DNA of 64,000 nucleotides from Pampus argenteus. Lineage: Eukaryota; Chordata; Actinopteri; Scombriformes; Stromateidae. Below the pieces are notes generated by a model that was given only the letters and a program-made list of their open reading frames with translations, ran no database searches and had not been told where the DNA came from. The translations under genes and the position numbers were made by a program. This document shows, one piece after another, positions 25,433-39,415 of this stretch. The stretch covers positions 3,095,001-3,159,000 of the forward strand of contig CM072863.1 in assembly GCA_036937835.1 (NCBI GenBank), written 5' to 3'. Position 1 is the stretch's first letter. Every line of letters begins with the position of its first letter.

Positions 25433-28099
25433 TCCTAGACTGCTGTTTTTGCTGTTTTTCCGCACAGAGTGTAATGGTACTGTATGGGGGTTAATGGGGT
25501 GTGCATGTGTGTGTGTTGAGGAGGGGAGGACGGCTTCATATAGCAACTAAAACAACACACACACACACACACACACAGATGAGAGCCGCTGACCTTTAAA
25601 CTCACCTAACATTCACTAAAAATGAATCTTTATAAAACAAGTTTATACTTATAATACTTTATAGATATTTTTATTGTTCTGTGTGCAGTGAAAGTGATGC
25701 ATCAGCAGCTTCGCTCCTCCATCAGTGTCTATACATCATGCATTCATAATGTAAACGTAATGGTTGTTATGGACATAATTAGGAAAAGCTTTTAATTAAC
25801 GAGTCTGGCAAGTCTTTACATACGATTCAAACGCTGGTCTCAGGTGTTTTATATGGCGATGCTCATCTCATTGACTCCTATGCAGTCCAGACACGTCTTT
25901 CACTTTTCACCTGTGAAACATAATTCAACCAGAAAATTGTGTTTTTCATCATAAAGTAATTGAAAAAAAAAAACAACCTCCGCCAGGGTTGATTGTGTGA
26001 CGGTACGGCTGTGTAGGTCACCTGTGTTTTTATGTGAATATAAGGCTTTGGGTTGTTGTTATGTGCTAATGTCACATTGCTCCGGGGATTAGCAGATCCT
26101 GCCTACTGTATTTTTTTTTCTGTGTGTAAGTACAGTGTGTACTAAAGTTGTCATGTGATCATTGGGTCAGCTGATGATCGATGCGTGCTCAGTTCATTCT
26201 GGATATTTATGATTGAATCAGACTCAACTGACCCGTGGTAACCTTCCTGTTGTTGAGGGATCTCCACCTTATTTCAAACACACACTAATCTCAAACACAC
26301 ACACACATGCTCTCTTTGTTTCTGTCTTTCTGTCCCACCATCCGTCCTGCCGCTGTGTTATTTTGACAACACTTTGACAGCTGAACATGGAAGCAGTCTC
26401 TAAAGGGGTATGGATGATTTTTCTATGTACATCAGATTTGAAATATCTTCCTCTCACCCTGGGACCCTTAGCTCATTAAATCAAGCCTGTGTGAAGGGTG
26501 CCGGGTGGGGGGGCCGTGCTGGGTAGGAGGGCACCTGTGAACCATTTGTGGGTCCTGACCCCTAATTTGGAGAAATCCCCTGCGGTAACGCAACACCTCT
26601 GGGAAACAGAAACATCGAGCTGTGCTTTGAATGTTGCTGATAATATCTTATCCATGAGGTGGTGAAGAGACCAGTTAAAATGAGATGAACTGTCTATCTA
26701 CTGTCAGTGGGAAACGTTCCCGGTTCATCGAGCCCGTCAGGATCGCTGTTGGCTCAGCTGTCATCAGCTTAAAGGGACCCTGTGGAGGTAACTCATGATG
26801 ATCATGTAACTCAATAGAAAGCTTGAAAAAATGAAACTCTGTTGATGAAGACCGAACAATATGATGAAAACCTGCATTGTTTACCATGTTTACCATGTTT
26901 TCTTTCTGACAGTCTTCTTCTTCTTCTTTTTCTGCTGCTATGCTGCGTTTCTTGGTGTGTTACTGCCACCAACTGACGGGAGTGTGCATCGTATCGCACA
27001 CGAAACATTTCCAAACAAGAAATCATCGCGGGAAAGTTTTTGGAATAAAACAATGTTGTTGTTTTTTTCGGTAGAAGATAGTTGTGCTCTGTTACCATGA
27101 CGCTGTTTCATCTCCTCTGATTAAAAAAATGCACCTGAAGCTACTCACCTGTTTTAATAGAGATTGTGAACTTACAAACTTATAACTATAACTATGCTTG
27201 TTTTTTAAAAATGATAACTGTGCTTATCAGTGATTTGAAATCCATTCCTCTCCTTTGCTTTGAGTTGGTAAAACGACCGTTTAAGCACGTCGTTCCTCCG
27301 CTGGTCTTCTTCTCTCCCGCTGTTGTTCCCAGAGGAGGATTTTCAAAGAAATTCCCACGCCTTCTTAGAAAAGCCTGAATGGAATTCCTCAAGCAGCTTT
27401 TCTCCTTCTCGTTTTTTTTTCTTCTTCTTCTTCTTTTTCTGACTGTAAAAGAAGACTGCAGGCCTCCATTCATTCTCCACGCCTCTCTTTCATCTCCCTC
27501 ATGCTCTCTCCTACTTTTCTCTTTCTTACACTTTTTCTTTGTCCCTCGTTCCCGCTCCATGTGCACAATTAATCTCACTTTCTCTGTGCTGTTTTCTTTC
27601 TCTCTTTCTTTCTTTCTCTCTGTGATGATGCTGACTGCTATAAGGCTGAAAACAGGCATGTTTGTTTCTTAGTGACTTGTTTTGACTTTGACAGGAAGTT
27701 GTGGTAACCATGGAAACAGAGCAGCTTCACCTGTATCTGTGGTCTGCGGTCAGGGAAACTTCCTGTCAGAGAAGTAGATGTACTTCTAGGAAAAAGAAGA
27801 AGAAATATTTCACTTTCATCACAACGGAGAAGGCAACATCTAAAGGTTGAGATACTGTTTACATACCAGCTGTGTTCATATTTCAGTTGAAACATGTTGT
27901 AATTGTTATTCATATTTTTAAAGGGAGGTCAACCACAAGGCTGCTTGGTCTGAATATATAATTAACTTCCTCCTATCACGAGGCAGGAAACTGTCAGCAA
28001 CAGGTGATAAAAAAAACACAGAACATGTGAAAACATCTTATAAACAAGATATGTATATATATGTATATATATATGTATATATATATAATATGTGTGTTT
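25433..28099. other. Non-coding stretch with pyrimidine tracts
   Basis: No gene supported. CA tract at 25555-25578; pyrimidine-rich (CTT/TTC) segments at 27395-27445 and 27480-27625; (TA/TG)n at 28049-28090. The 155-codon minus frame at 27192-27659 is purine-tract composition. Confidence 0.45.
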
Positions 28100-28330
28100 A
28101 AAAAAAAGAAGCTAAATATGGAGATAGTTTGGATCTTTTGAACTGGGCTTGTATCAGGTGCTCAACCACAGTCAGTGTATTTACCTGCAGCAGATCGGGG
28201 TCTGTTGCAGGTAGAAAGAAAATGAATTTGCATGTATGTGATTGGCCAACGACCTGCATTATTCTGCATTGGTATCCCAATGCGTCTATGCGACTTTGGA
28301 AAGCTGCAGCGTTCTTATGTTATGCAGGGA
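28100..28330 (-). repeat. Dispersed repeat, copy C (partial)
   Basis: Contains TGCATGTATGTGATTGGCCA followed by ACG, the core of copies A and B. The flanks are more diverged. No gene is supported here. Confidence 0.35.
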
Positions 28331-31014
28331 AACATCTGCCTGGGTGTCTGGTGCTATGTAGTACACACACACACAAAGCTCACTGTTGAAGTCTACACAC
28401 GAGTGAAATATGTAATGTAAAGCAAGGAGGGGCTGCAGAAAGAAACATGCTTTATCAGCAAACATCCCTTATGAAAATAAAGATTAGCTAGACAGAAAGA
28501 CCTTAGAGAGATGCAGCTCTTTAAGCCGCATCTCTGTGCTGCCTTCAGTCATCTGTCAACTCAGGTGAAATGTAATCAAAGCACTCCCACGGTACATACA
28601 GTTGGGTATTATCTGGCTGTCATTTACCTATAAGGTTGATCCACTGTAGTCTACAGTATATTTATTGTCTGAGGCAACACTGGATGTGCTCGTGTTGTCA
28701 GTGGACTCAGACGGGAGGAGTTACTGTACAACTTCATCAGCAGGTTACAGTTTGGATCAGCGTTTAGTCGCACGTTTATACACGTAGCCTCCGAAGAACA
28801 GACAGAAACATGAGTTAAGTTTACGTAAAGATGGTTTGACGAGTGTTTTGCTTGACCTTCTGTTGACCCACCCGCTCCCCCCGACGTGGACGTTGTTGGT
28901 TTATATTGACATCAGCTGATTCCCACATTTACTACAGCTAGAGGGCTTCTGTCACTGGAATGTGAATATGTCATTTAGAGGCACTTCCATAAATCCATAA
29001 ATTACTCTTTTTCCTAAAGGGGACATAAACAGTGTTTTGGGTCGCCAGGTGGCCAAAACAATCAGTGGTACGTGTCCTACGAGGTCAATGATGGGATGAA
29101 AGTAAACGGACACGTCGTGACTGATAAGACTCAATCAGGAAGTGAATGTGATCAAACTAGCAGCATCTCCAAAAGTCTCCGTTTCCGTCGGAGTACGTCG
29201 ACGCTGGACGTAAACAAAGCAAAAGTTTAAAAAAAAACGTATTAGTGCGGCTCTAATTTAAAGTTTAAAATTCACCCTTTTACATAAAAGTAGTCCCTTT
29301 TTAAAAAAATGTTAAATATTGACTAGCGGCTTTAAAAAAAATGGATTTCACGTTGGACATTTTGCAGATTGATGTTGGGTTTTTTTTTTGTTTTTTTAGG
29401 ATTTTAAACTATTAGTAAAGTCACCTGCAGAAACGTGCTGAACTTTCATCTGTCAACGACGCACGCCTTAACCACAACACATGTGCACACACGCGAACAA
29501 ACGCACACCCACATTAAAAGAAGAATCCCATGGGAATCAATGTGTGGGTGTTTTTGGTTTGGCACACTGTCATGTGTGATCAGGTGTGTGTGTGTGTGTG
29601 TGTGTGTATGAACAGTTATGAAACTGGAAACTGCTATAAAAATAACATTATCTTTGTGCCAGTTTATGATATGAAGGCGCAGTTTGTATTTTCACTCAGT
29701 TTATGGTTTACCAGCTGACTTTATCTCGTATCAGATCAACGACACCTTCTACACACACCGACTTCCTGTGACTACGAACACAATGAAACACAGATCTCTA
29801 GTTTTACCCTGAGTGCAGAATCTAAGGGCACACCTTTTCTCTTAACTTGGCACCGGGACCTTTAAAAAGCTCCGTGATAAAGCGTTTGATTGACAGAGTT
29901 TGTGAGGTTCAGTTCAGCCCCGTGGAAAACTAAATTCTGGATTAGTAAAGGGCTGCCGTGTCTCACGCATCGACACAACCGACACCTTTCACGCTCTCTC
30001 ACACCACACGCTCATTTTCTCACGCAGTGAAACGCCGTCCATTCACAAAGTATTCAGACATTTTTATTTATTTATTTACGTCGCAGCTTTAAGACCTCGT
30101 CACTGAGTTGTTTTTAATGAGAGGTCAAAGGTCACCAGGCAACAGGACAATGGCCTGAAGCACGCAGACAGGACGACACAGTCTGAACCTAAACATCAAC
30201 CCTCACTGAACTTATCACACTTATATCACACAAACTGCACTTACATATATAATATATAATATATAAGGTAATAAAGCAAAATGGTGTTAATTGAGTTTAA
30301 AGGGCAGTTTCACGTTCTTTCAAGTCTTAAAACAGCAGTCAGGTTTTCCTCTTTCAACTATAGGAACAAAAAAAGAGGGACTTTGGCTTTAAAACACTGA
30401 AACACTGAAACATATCAACATTTATATTGTTATAAGTGTATTTATGTTAATAGTCGGTATAAACAGGTCGGTATGTAACATTTTTTGTTTGTTTTTTTGT
30501 TTTTGTAGTGCAGATAATTTAGTAATCTGTTCATACATAATCAATAATCCACAGTGAGGTGTGCGGTTATTGTAAAATATTACACTTTGCTGATGTTGCC
30601 AACGTCAAAAAGTCTCTTAAAATAATCCAAAACTTATTTTAGTTTCCAACAATGAATAAAGTACATTTATTATAATTCATCTACTGGTTAAATTCAGTCT
30701 GTGAATGTAAATGTAGTTTTTTTTCACGGTTCATTCAGACCATTAATGATGCTTCCTGTGATGCCCGCTGGCTTATGAGCAGATCAAATGACCTCGCCGG
30801 TCATAAGTCACGGCTGCACCGGCATCTCAGAAATGTTGTTGGTTCAAAGAGTTGCTGACTAATGACATTGGAATCAGTTGTGAACTGAATCCTTAAAAAA
30901 AAAAAGGGACTTTTTCTTCTTCTCAGATTAAACTTGTGATTTAAGTCATGCTGCTGGACGAGAAACAGTCGTCTCTTTCTGTCTCTGAAGCAACTGACCA
31001 ACAGCGTCTGTCCG
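28331..31014. other. Non-coding stretch
   Basis: No gene supported. It contains a GT tract (29584-29607), the Tc1-like piece at 30.05 kb and AT-rich DNA. Confidence 0.45.
30047..30185 (+). mobile_element. Degenerate Tc1-like remnant
   Basis: ATTCACAAAGTATTCAGACA resembles the Tc1 terminus at 9670, and GACAATGGCCTGAAGCACGC (30147-30166) resembles the catalytic-region codons of fish Tc1 transposases (a Q-D-N-D-P-K-H-T-like stretch). The parts between are missing. Short and diverged, so moderate confidence. Confidence 0.4.

Positions 31015-31047
<33 letters not shown>
31015..31047. repeat. (AC)n microsatellite
   Basis: Perfect AC tract, inverted with respect to the GT tract 90 bp away. Confidence 0.97.
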
Positions 31048-31049
<2 letters not shown>

Positions 31050-31135
31050 GCCATCTGGTCTGATGAATAATGAATAATGGAGGGAATTTATCAGTTTTCT
31101 TATGTCTAAATGTTATCTAACACTCACTGATGGTC

Positions 31136-31137
<2 letters not shown>

Positions 31138-31169
<32 letters not shown>
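31138..31169. repeat. (GT)n microsatellite
   Basis: Perfect GT tract facing the AC tract at 31015. Confidence 0.97.
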
Positions 31170-31172
<3 letters not shown>

Positions 31173-31302
31173 ACTGAGTGATACTCTTGCCGGACATTGA
31201 CCCAGGCTCTGTAAACAGCTTCCTGCCCTCTTTCATTGTTCATCATGGGAAAGTATTCCAGCGGAGGAGTGAATCACACTGTCAGCTCCTCTAGTATTCA
31301 AA

Positions 31303-31304
<2 letters not shown>

Positions 31305-31381
<77 letters not shown>
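31305..31381. repeat. (GT)n(GA)n compound microsatellite
   Basis: About 29 GT units pass directly into about 9 GA units. Confidence 0.98.
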
Positions 31382-31889
31382 GAAGAGGGAAAGAGAGGCT
31401 AAGTTTCCATCCAAATATAGTGCAACTTTTAACCAGATTTTAAGTAATTATAAATAATATGTGTTTCCGTCGGCCTCCTTTATGTGAATATTAGGTTATA
31501 AATATAATCTTTATAGTCACTTCATACACAGAAACACACTGATGACAACACTGCACTGATATCACCAGCTGTGAGTCGGACAAACCTCGACATGTATGTT
31601 CGTTTCATCATATTTTAAACGTGGGAACGTTTCAGTCGCTGCTTCACACTGATTCGATGTTTCGTTCTGCTGATATATTTATTTAATCTATGTTTCTGCT
31701 TCATGTTTTAAAAGAAATATATATTTTCTGATCTTCAGATCTGCAGTCAAGCCTTTAAATACAATTTTTAACGTTACATTATTGATTATTAATAACTGTA
31801 ATTAGGTCTACAGTGACCCCATAAAGGCAACAAAAATCACAAATAGATGTCATGTTTTACAAAGTTCAGCCTCCAGCAGAAACGTGCTG

Positions 31890-31925
<36 letters not shown>

Positions 31926-31983
31926 GCATTTTTGCTCAGAGTGTCATGTATTAATGGATGAGAATTATAAGATTACAACTCGT

Positions 31984-32026
<43 letters not shown>
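31890..32026. repeat. Two (GT)n tracts
   Basis: GT tracts at 31890-31926 and 31986-32026, separated by 60 bp. Confidence 0.97.
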
Positions 32027-32029
<3 letters not shown>

Positions 32030-32332
32030 AGAGAGATACATCGAGAGCTCCTCGGGGAAGTTTTTAAAGGTGGCATCAGTGAGGAATGGAGGGTGTGGAT
32101 GTATCCCACGATCCTCTGGGAGAAAGAATCCATTTCACAATCAAAATAATCACGTTAATCTCTCTCACACACGCGCACACACGCACGCACACAATTTATC
32201 CACATATTATATGACACTCACACACCCGCAACATCTTCTCCCTCTTTCTTTCCTTCTCTCGTGACCTTTATCTTTTGCACTTGACTTTCTCTTTTTCTCA
32301 CACATAAACTGTACGTTTGTACATAAATCACC

Positions 32333-32333
<1 letters not shown>

Positions 32334-32373
<40 letters not shown>
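32334..32373. repeat. (GT)n microsatellite
   Basis: Perfect GT tract. Confidence 0.97.
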
Positions 32374-32375
<2 letters not shown>

Positions 32376-32566
32376 CAGGCAGGAACCTGCATGTTGGGGC
32401 GTACACGCTCCCTGTTCAGATCCTCAGGCTTTACTGTACAACATCATGAGTGCTTTCATGTGAGGAATGCCTTTGATTCATCATTTGGGACATTGCACAA
32501 CGTTTAAGAGTTGTAACTGTGCGGCATCTGTTGGGCTTATTTCAGCCTTCAGCACCCACATAAACT

Positions 32567-32595
32567 ATCAATCAATCAATCAATCAATCAATCAA
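32567..32595. repeat. (ATCA)n array
   Basis: About 7 units of ATCA; such arrays often mark retroposon tails in fish, but no body is recognised beside it. Confidence 0.93.
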
Positions 32596-32889
32596 GTTAT
32601 TAGTGTTTACACTACAAGGTGAACGGGTCAGGCAATTACAAAGAATGGGTTTCATTTACTATAATTCTACATTTTGACAGTTGTTTTTTTTTAAATAGTG
32701 TGAAAGCAAAATGTGTCATGTAGAGCTAATTGGTCGTCATCCAAAAAAATATTTTTTATTTAATATGTTAATATTCAGGCGTCTCTGTGATGTTGCTCAG
32801 TCATCTGGGTGAATATTAAAACCTTCATGTTGTCATATATGATCAACACTGTCAGGTCCTTCCACCAGCCCAACATCCTCCTTATATAC

Positions 32890-32893
<4 letters not shown>

Positions 32894-32921
<28 letters not shown>
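32894..32921. repeat. (TA)n microsatellite
   Basis: Perfect TA tract. Confidence 0.96.
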
Positions 32922-32922
<1 letters not shown>

Positions 32923-34611
32923 TAAGAAAAGTCATATTTAAAGTTATCATTGACTAAGATTTATGGCGTGTTCGCGTGTATATTATCATAGAGGGGGGAT
33001 TAGTTTGGACACATCAGCAATAGGAAGACATTTTTATCACATGCCCAAGGCAGCACAAAATGACATACAGATGCTTCCATGTGAGCAAAACGTAAAAATA
33101 CTTCTCACGGTGTTATGAATGTAAACGTACGGAGACGTTTAACGTCGGTTTGGGACAAATAAACACAAACTCGAGATTCATTCGCTGAAGTTTGATGTTT
33201 GTCGGATGTCAGTGAGCTGTAATTCATGGTGATACGTGTCAGTATATTAAATGATCATTTACCAACGTTTTAAGGCCAATAAAAACCTGAATATGACCTG
33301 AAGTGAAGCTCAAAGGATGAAGCGTCAGTTTCTATCCAGACGTGTTTCTATTTATTAGAATCTATTAAGAAGCACTGAAGCGTTTCTGGAGGATAAACGG
33401 TGGACCAACGCCGCTTTACGTCGTGCGAGTTGTCGTCTGGTTGTGTCCAACTTTACACACACGTGATGTCGACACACCTAGAATCAAGTTCTCCTCCATT
33501 CGCAAACACAAGATGCATTATTGCTGCACGCTTGGTCAACCGTGCAGATCTGCAGGTCAAAGTTCAGCTTTGTTCAAGTTGGAGCCGCTCGACCTTCCAT
33601 CAGAACAAGAGACGCAGCCTTAAATCTATCAGTCATCCGGACTTATCAAGTGAATTTTAAGTAGACGAGAACGGGACGTTTGTTTTTCTCTTTTTAACGC
33701 GCAGAGATCACGTTTCCTCATCGTGAAACAATTACTGCAATAGTTCAAATATCTATATGGTTCATCATCGTATGAAGGCGACACGTCAGAAACCGCTTCG
33801 GCGTGAAGTGAAGGATAAAGAGAAACTAATGAAGTCACCACCTACTATGAAATATGAGCCTACGTCGAAATGAGATAAAAGGCTTTTTACCGACGTCTAT
33901 TCTACTCTCATGTCTCGTCTTTGTGTTCGACATGCTGCATGAAGGTTTTAAGTATTTGTGATGCTCTCGAGTGAAGAGTCTTACAATAATAAAGCCATAA
34001 ATAGTTTTTTAAGGTCGGTTCTTGTGTGGATTTCGGCGTCTCAGCTGCTTCTTGAGATCAGCGGAGGCCAAACCATCTGTTGCAGGACTCATTTGATCTT
34101 CTTCTTGATGAACACATTTCTGTTTTTTGTTTTTTTTATTTAATTTAACCACGTGTTAAAATTACGCTCTCTGCACGGGAAGAGCACGCACTTGTTTTTA
34201 GCTTTGCAGAAAGAACAATGGAAGATATTCTCTCTCTCTATGAGATGAGATGAAAAACGGAAGATGATATAAATGTTGAGCTTATTTGATTAAGATGAGT
34301 CAAACAAGTTCTGTATCCTGGAGGAATAACAACTCCTTTATACAAAATGACCTCTGAATGGAAACACTGAATGAATGTATCTGTGTGTATCTGCAGGCCT
34401 GGCAAACACACACACACACACACACACGCACACACATACATACACACACAGATGCCTGATCTCCTCGCTGCCTTATATGGTATTTCCGGTAATACACGTG
34501 GGTTTTAAAACCGTTTCTCTTGGCCGCAAGATCATGTTTCAGTGCACAACACACACACACACACACACATTGGCGCTGCGCATAACAGCTGCTGCAAGCC
34601 AACTTATCTGG
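32922..34611. other. Non-coding stretch
   Basis: No gene supported; 33.39-33.80 kb is somewhat CpG-rich. CA tracts at about 34407-34450 and 34547-34570. Confidence 0.4.
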
Positions 34612-34722
34612 GAAGGAGATAGACAGAGAGAAGAAAAGAGGAAGAGAAGTACAGAAGAAGGGAGGAAAAGAGGAAGGATGGGGATGGAGGTAGAGAAAAG
34701 AGGAAGGAAGGAAGAATGAAAG
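34612..34722 (+). repeat. Purine tract, about 110 bp
   Basis: A/G-rich plus strand (GAAGAAAAGAGGAAG type), following a CA tract. Confidence 0.85.
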
Positions 34723-35920
34723 GTGTAAATGAGTTATTGGACGGAGGAACGAAGCGCTTGTTGCGGGTCAGGAGGTTAAAGGCTTTACAAAGCAGCACTG
34801 ACACTTTTATAGGAAGCAGGAAGACATCAACGCTTCGTCACACCGGCGGCGTTCTCCCATAAGACCCGACACACACACGTCAGTTTAATAAAGACCTTCA
34901 CCGAGAGGCTGAAGCTGCTTTTTAGTTAAAACACACACACACACAGGCGTGATCGGCGTGTACATATCTGTTCACAAAGGCCACACAGACAGACTCAGGC
35001 AGCTGATTGGCTGGCAGGTTTTTTTCTCAGTCTCAGATTTTCTTAATCGTCTCTGTATTTTGTTTATATCGAAGTGACTGTCAGGTTCTGACTTTTCTTC
35101 GACCTCCTCAGACACTCTGGTGACATACCGTAGGACTGTACTTCCTTCCTGGATCATTAATGTTATTTCTCAGTGTGAAAACCGTATAATTCAAAGAATG
35201 TGGTGGATGAGTTGAAACATTCATTCATGTAGGTTCAGGGTCATTTGAAATGGGGACGTTGCTACTTCCGAGCAGCAGTTGTATAACGTTCAGAAGAGAA
35301 AGAAACGTGGGTCGCCTTTGCTGAATTATCCGCCGACATCAGGCCTCCTGCAAGCATCTGTTCATGAGAGACACGGACGAGGGAGAAAAACTATTTTCTC
35401 AGAATATACGATACGATCTCTTGTTTGATTTATAATGTCTTAATCTGAATTGAAATTTAAATAATAATACTGAAAATCAACAGAAATGAAAACAAACAAT
35501 GAAGAAAAAGGTTCCCACACTCCAGTTGGAGCCAGTCGCTGAACACACACCGAAACGTTCGTAAAAATGCTTTTATTTCTCGTGGCCTGAAGGAAAAAAC
35601 TTTTCCAAAGATATTCCAGGAATTGTTATTATAATAGGTGGGAAGCTTGTAGGAAGCCAAAGAGGAGCGAGGAGGAGCAGAGAAACGTGTCAGAGGAGCA
35701 CACGGCGTCCCCCGCACATCAATCATCGTATAAATGTCAAAAAGAGCTAGGCTTGCAACACACACACACACACACATGCAGCACACAGAAGGGTGATGAA
35801 CACAGTATGTAGTAGATGTACACACATGTACACATATAGATACATAAAGGGCATACATACATATAGAGACAAGCAGGAACATACACCATGAAACTCTTTG
35901 ACATTTATTCATACTAACGA

Positions 35921-35955
<35 letters not shown>

Positions 35956-37079
35956 CTGGCCTGCACATGTTCTGTAACATCTCAGCTGCTTTCAGCTCCC
36001 GTGTGGCGGCTCAGAGAAGTTTCTGAGTCAGCAGCAGACGGCGACCAGTAACACGTTTTTTACTTCATATCAGGTCTGTCTACGTTTAAAGTCACGTTGC
36101 AAAGTTTTTCTCTGACTCTTGACGTGCCAGTCATACCACAACGTGACATGTTGGTGACATGTTACTGACATGTTGGTGGTGACATGTTGGTGGTATGTTG
36201 GTGTCATCCTACAGCTGAGAACTGCAGGGTTTGAGATGACAACGGCTCTTCATTACGGCAGGATTTCTGCATATAAAGAAGTTTGAAACGGCGTCCTCTG
36301 TTTTGGATTCGTCTTATATTATAAATTGTGAGTCAAACTTCACTAAAGTTAAACTAAAATGAAAGAAGTGTCTCGGTTTTACTTCACTTCTGTGAGAAGA
36401 AACATGAAACCAGTTCAGATCTCGGCGTGTCGAGGCCTCGAAGCTGCTGCAGGGACCCGTTTGACCACATTGGTGAAATTCAAGCTTCTTCTGAGATCAT
36501 TTCCGCTCACGTTCATTTTGCTCCTTTTTTTTACTAATCAAAGCACGCCATGTTTGCATAAGCATGCAACAACCCCCCCTCCAGTTAAAAAACGTGTTTG
36601 CAAATTTGTTAAAAACTCGTCTCTGGTCCTCGTCTGCCTGCAGTCGGGTGTCGAAACTCGTCTCTCAATACTGTAAAGGAACAATGAGCGTATACAATGA
36701 AAGGATTCATGCATATCATGCAGCTTCTCACAGCCTGAGGTGGGGGGCTGGAGCCTATAGGCGTCTGGGGGACATGCCGGGACATGCCCACTTTGTCTCA
36801 ACAAAAGAGAGTGAAACTCATGTTAATTAATGTATTAGATGATCTAAAGTGGGACAGACGGGAGGAGAGCTGCAGATATAAGAAGCAGCTTCTGGTGTTT
36901 GTTGTTCATCTCATCGTCTTTTCTTTCATTTCGACTCTTCCATGTGGCTCCAGGAAATTGTAAATAAGGTTTTAGGTTGCAAATATCCACGGATTAAATA
37001 TTGCTGAAAGAGTTTCCAGCTTGGAAATAAGTTGATGATGTGGAAAAGGAAAACAGTGTTGTGTTACTTGCAGTGTTTG
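34723..37079. other. Non-coding stretch
   Basis: No gene supported. CA tracts at 35757-35775 and 35922-35951; degenerate tandem GACATGTTGGTG units at 36145-36215. Confidence 0.45.
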
Positions 37080-37200
37080 TGGCTTTTCTTTCTTTCTGCA
37101 GACTAAGTGAAACGTCTCTTTCTGCCTTTGCAGGATGTTCGCTGGCCTCCTGATACCTTTTATATTTTGAACACGACCCGGGTCACATCTCACTGAAGGC
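37080..37200 (+). other. Two successive strong splice-acceptor-like sites (possible last exon)
   Basis: CTTTCTTTCTGCAG (ending 37101) and CTTTCTGCCTTTGCAG (ending 37133) are followed by a frame reading DVRWPPDTFYILNTTRVTSH and a stop (37134-37196). No donor or upstream exon was found; chance is quite possible. Confidence 0.15.
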
Positions 37201-37498
37201 TTGTTTACACAGGACGGTCGTCCAATCAAGTGTCCACGTTGTGTCCTGTTGTGTTTTACACAGATATCTGTGCTTTTAGCTGTTTCGTGATGTTAAAGTC
37301 ACATTGTTCCCGACGGTGCGACATGGATAACAATTATTCTTACAAGGACGGCAGAGAGGAAACGGACATGTCTGGACATGAGCCAAAAGAGAGAGAGAGA
37401 GAGAGCGAGAGAGTTGACCCCCACTTTGTTATGAGAGAGAGACAAAGAGGGTGAAATCAGAGAGGACGGGCGAGCGAGAAAACTGCAGATGAACTCTT

Positions 37499-37500
<2 letters not shown>

Positions 37501-37540
<40 letters not shown>

Positions 37541-37640
37541 CATCCCATTAAACTGTCTAATAAATATCTCAACCTGCATTTCTCTTCTGTAGTGTCCTTA
37601 AAACACACACACACACACACACATACACACACACACACAC
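37501..37640. repeat. (TG)n and (AC)n pair
   Basis: (TG)n at 37501-37535 and (AC)n at 37602-37640, inverted relative to each other 66 bp apart. Confidence 0.97.
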
Positions 37641-39377
37641 GTTGACCTCACATTAATTTCCTGGAGACGTATCCCAACCTTAACATAAACCTGAACTTAC
37701 CTTAACTTTAAACCTTTAAAGCCTCCACACTAAATTTCAATGATTTACATCAAGTCTCCACAATATGAAGAATAACACACACACACACACAAGAAGAGGA
37801 GAGTTATGTATGTGTGTGTGTTTCTATAGGTTAGAGCCATGGAAACACACGCAGGAAAAGGAAATGGCTTCACTTATTTTAACCATGTGTTGTGATGGGA
37901 GGAAGGAAAAAGTTCATCAGGACTGACATCACAGCAGAGATATGAGTCATGACGTCTGTTCGGGAGGTCAAAGGTCACGATCGGCGTTTATATTTAGACA
38001 TGAATATACTCACGGATGCTGCACCGCGGCGTAAAATCACACCAGCATCCGACTTCAGCATCGAGATGATCGTGTTTCATCATGTTGTTTGTTTATCCGA
38101 CTCGTTTCTTATCACCTGTGTGACTGGAAGTTTCACCTGTACAGACGGCAGGCGGATGAGAATCCAGGATAAGGGTATTTACACAACACGGCGGTTCAGT
38201 TTCTCCAGCTTAGGAGCAGGACCACATCTGTACCACACCTCGTTCTTATAAACACCAATCTAACCCTCTCCTCCTCTATCGCTCCCATATTCTGCACTAA
38301 TCTGTTTCGGGCTTCTCTGGGAGTTAAAAAAGATCAACCGAATCAGCCTTCTGATCTCCAATTTCCTCTCTGACCCTCATTCAACTCATGGGAAAACATA
38401 ATCGCTGCTCGGATTATCTTCACAGGTAACGTTAAGGAGTTCAGGGTCGACTCGAACTCCTGAGTCAGGTTGAAGCATCTGAAGGTGAAGGTTGATCACA
38501 CCTGACAGCCCAGCGCTCCCACTGCAGTCCTCCAGCTTTAAAACATAAACCTGTAGAAAATCTAAATATATAAAATACTATGAATCTGAATACTGTGAAG
38601 TATTCATCCATCCATCCGAGCTGCAGTTGGTGTTTCGTGTGTTTTTTTCCTCTTTGTGTGACCAGACGTTTTTAGATCTGCATCCTTTTATTATAATATA
38701 GTTGTATATGAATGTAAACAGTGAGGGTGTGGAGGTCAGGATGTGTCACCCATCCACTAACTAACTTATCCCTATAAATTAAGTACACATATCTGTGCCG
38801 TGATTTTATTTTTTATTATTTTGATTAACCCGATCGAGATCCAGCAGATCGAGTCACTTTACAACAACCGAAACACAAATACCGCTGAATCGATATTTGC
38901 TGAATCCACCAGCATAAAGCGTAAATTCAATCCCAGCTGTTTGCTCTTTCCCGCCAGTTGGCGTCTACGCTTTAATCTGCAGCCAAGATAATAAAACTGT
39001 ATTACTGGTGCTAGTTGACATGCAGCCAGTGAAAGTGTGTGTCTACAGTATGTGTCACAAACGCACAGTCATGCTGAAACCAGCTCACTCGCACACACAC
39101 ACACACACACACACATGCATACGGTGACATTGACTGTGTGGATAATCCTACTGACAACACTCATCACATTTCCATGTGTCAGACGCATGACGGCCGACGT
39201 TGAAGATACTGATGAGACGAGTTAGTCATTAACTTTATGTGCATTGTGACTCAATAACAATACACATAAGAAATTGTGAAATGTGCCTTTTACCTGCCAG
39301 TTAAAATAGATCTTAAAGAGACTAGAAGAGACGACAGATCTGGTTGATTCATCTGAGAAAAATCTAAACACATATTT

Positions 39378-39379
<2 letters not shown>
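37641..39379. other. Non-coding stretch
   Basis: No gene supported. It contains a perfect DR1 (37965-37977), an E2F-like TTTCCCGCC (near 38948) and a CA tract (39092-39114). Confidence 0.45.

Positions 39380-39414
<35 letters not shown>
39380..39414. repeat. (CA)n microsatellite
   Basis: Perfect CA tract. Confidence 0.97.

Positions 39415-39415
<1 letters not shown>

Noticed and set aside
27192..27659. Basic 155-codon frame on the minus strand
   Set aside because: Arg/Lys/Glu richness comes from the purine strand of pyrimidine tracts.
35457..35966. 169-codon open frame on the minus strand
   Set aside because: Both ends pass through CA/GT arrays; Cys/Val runs are translated repeat.
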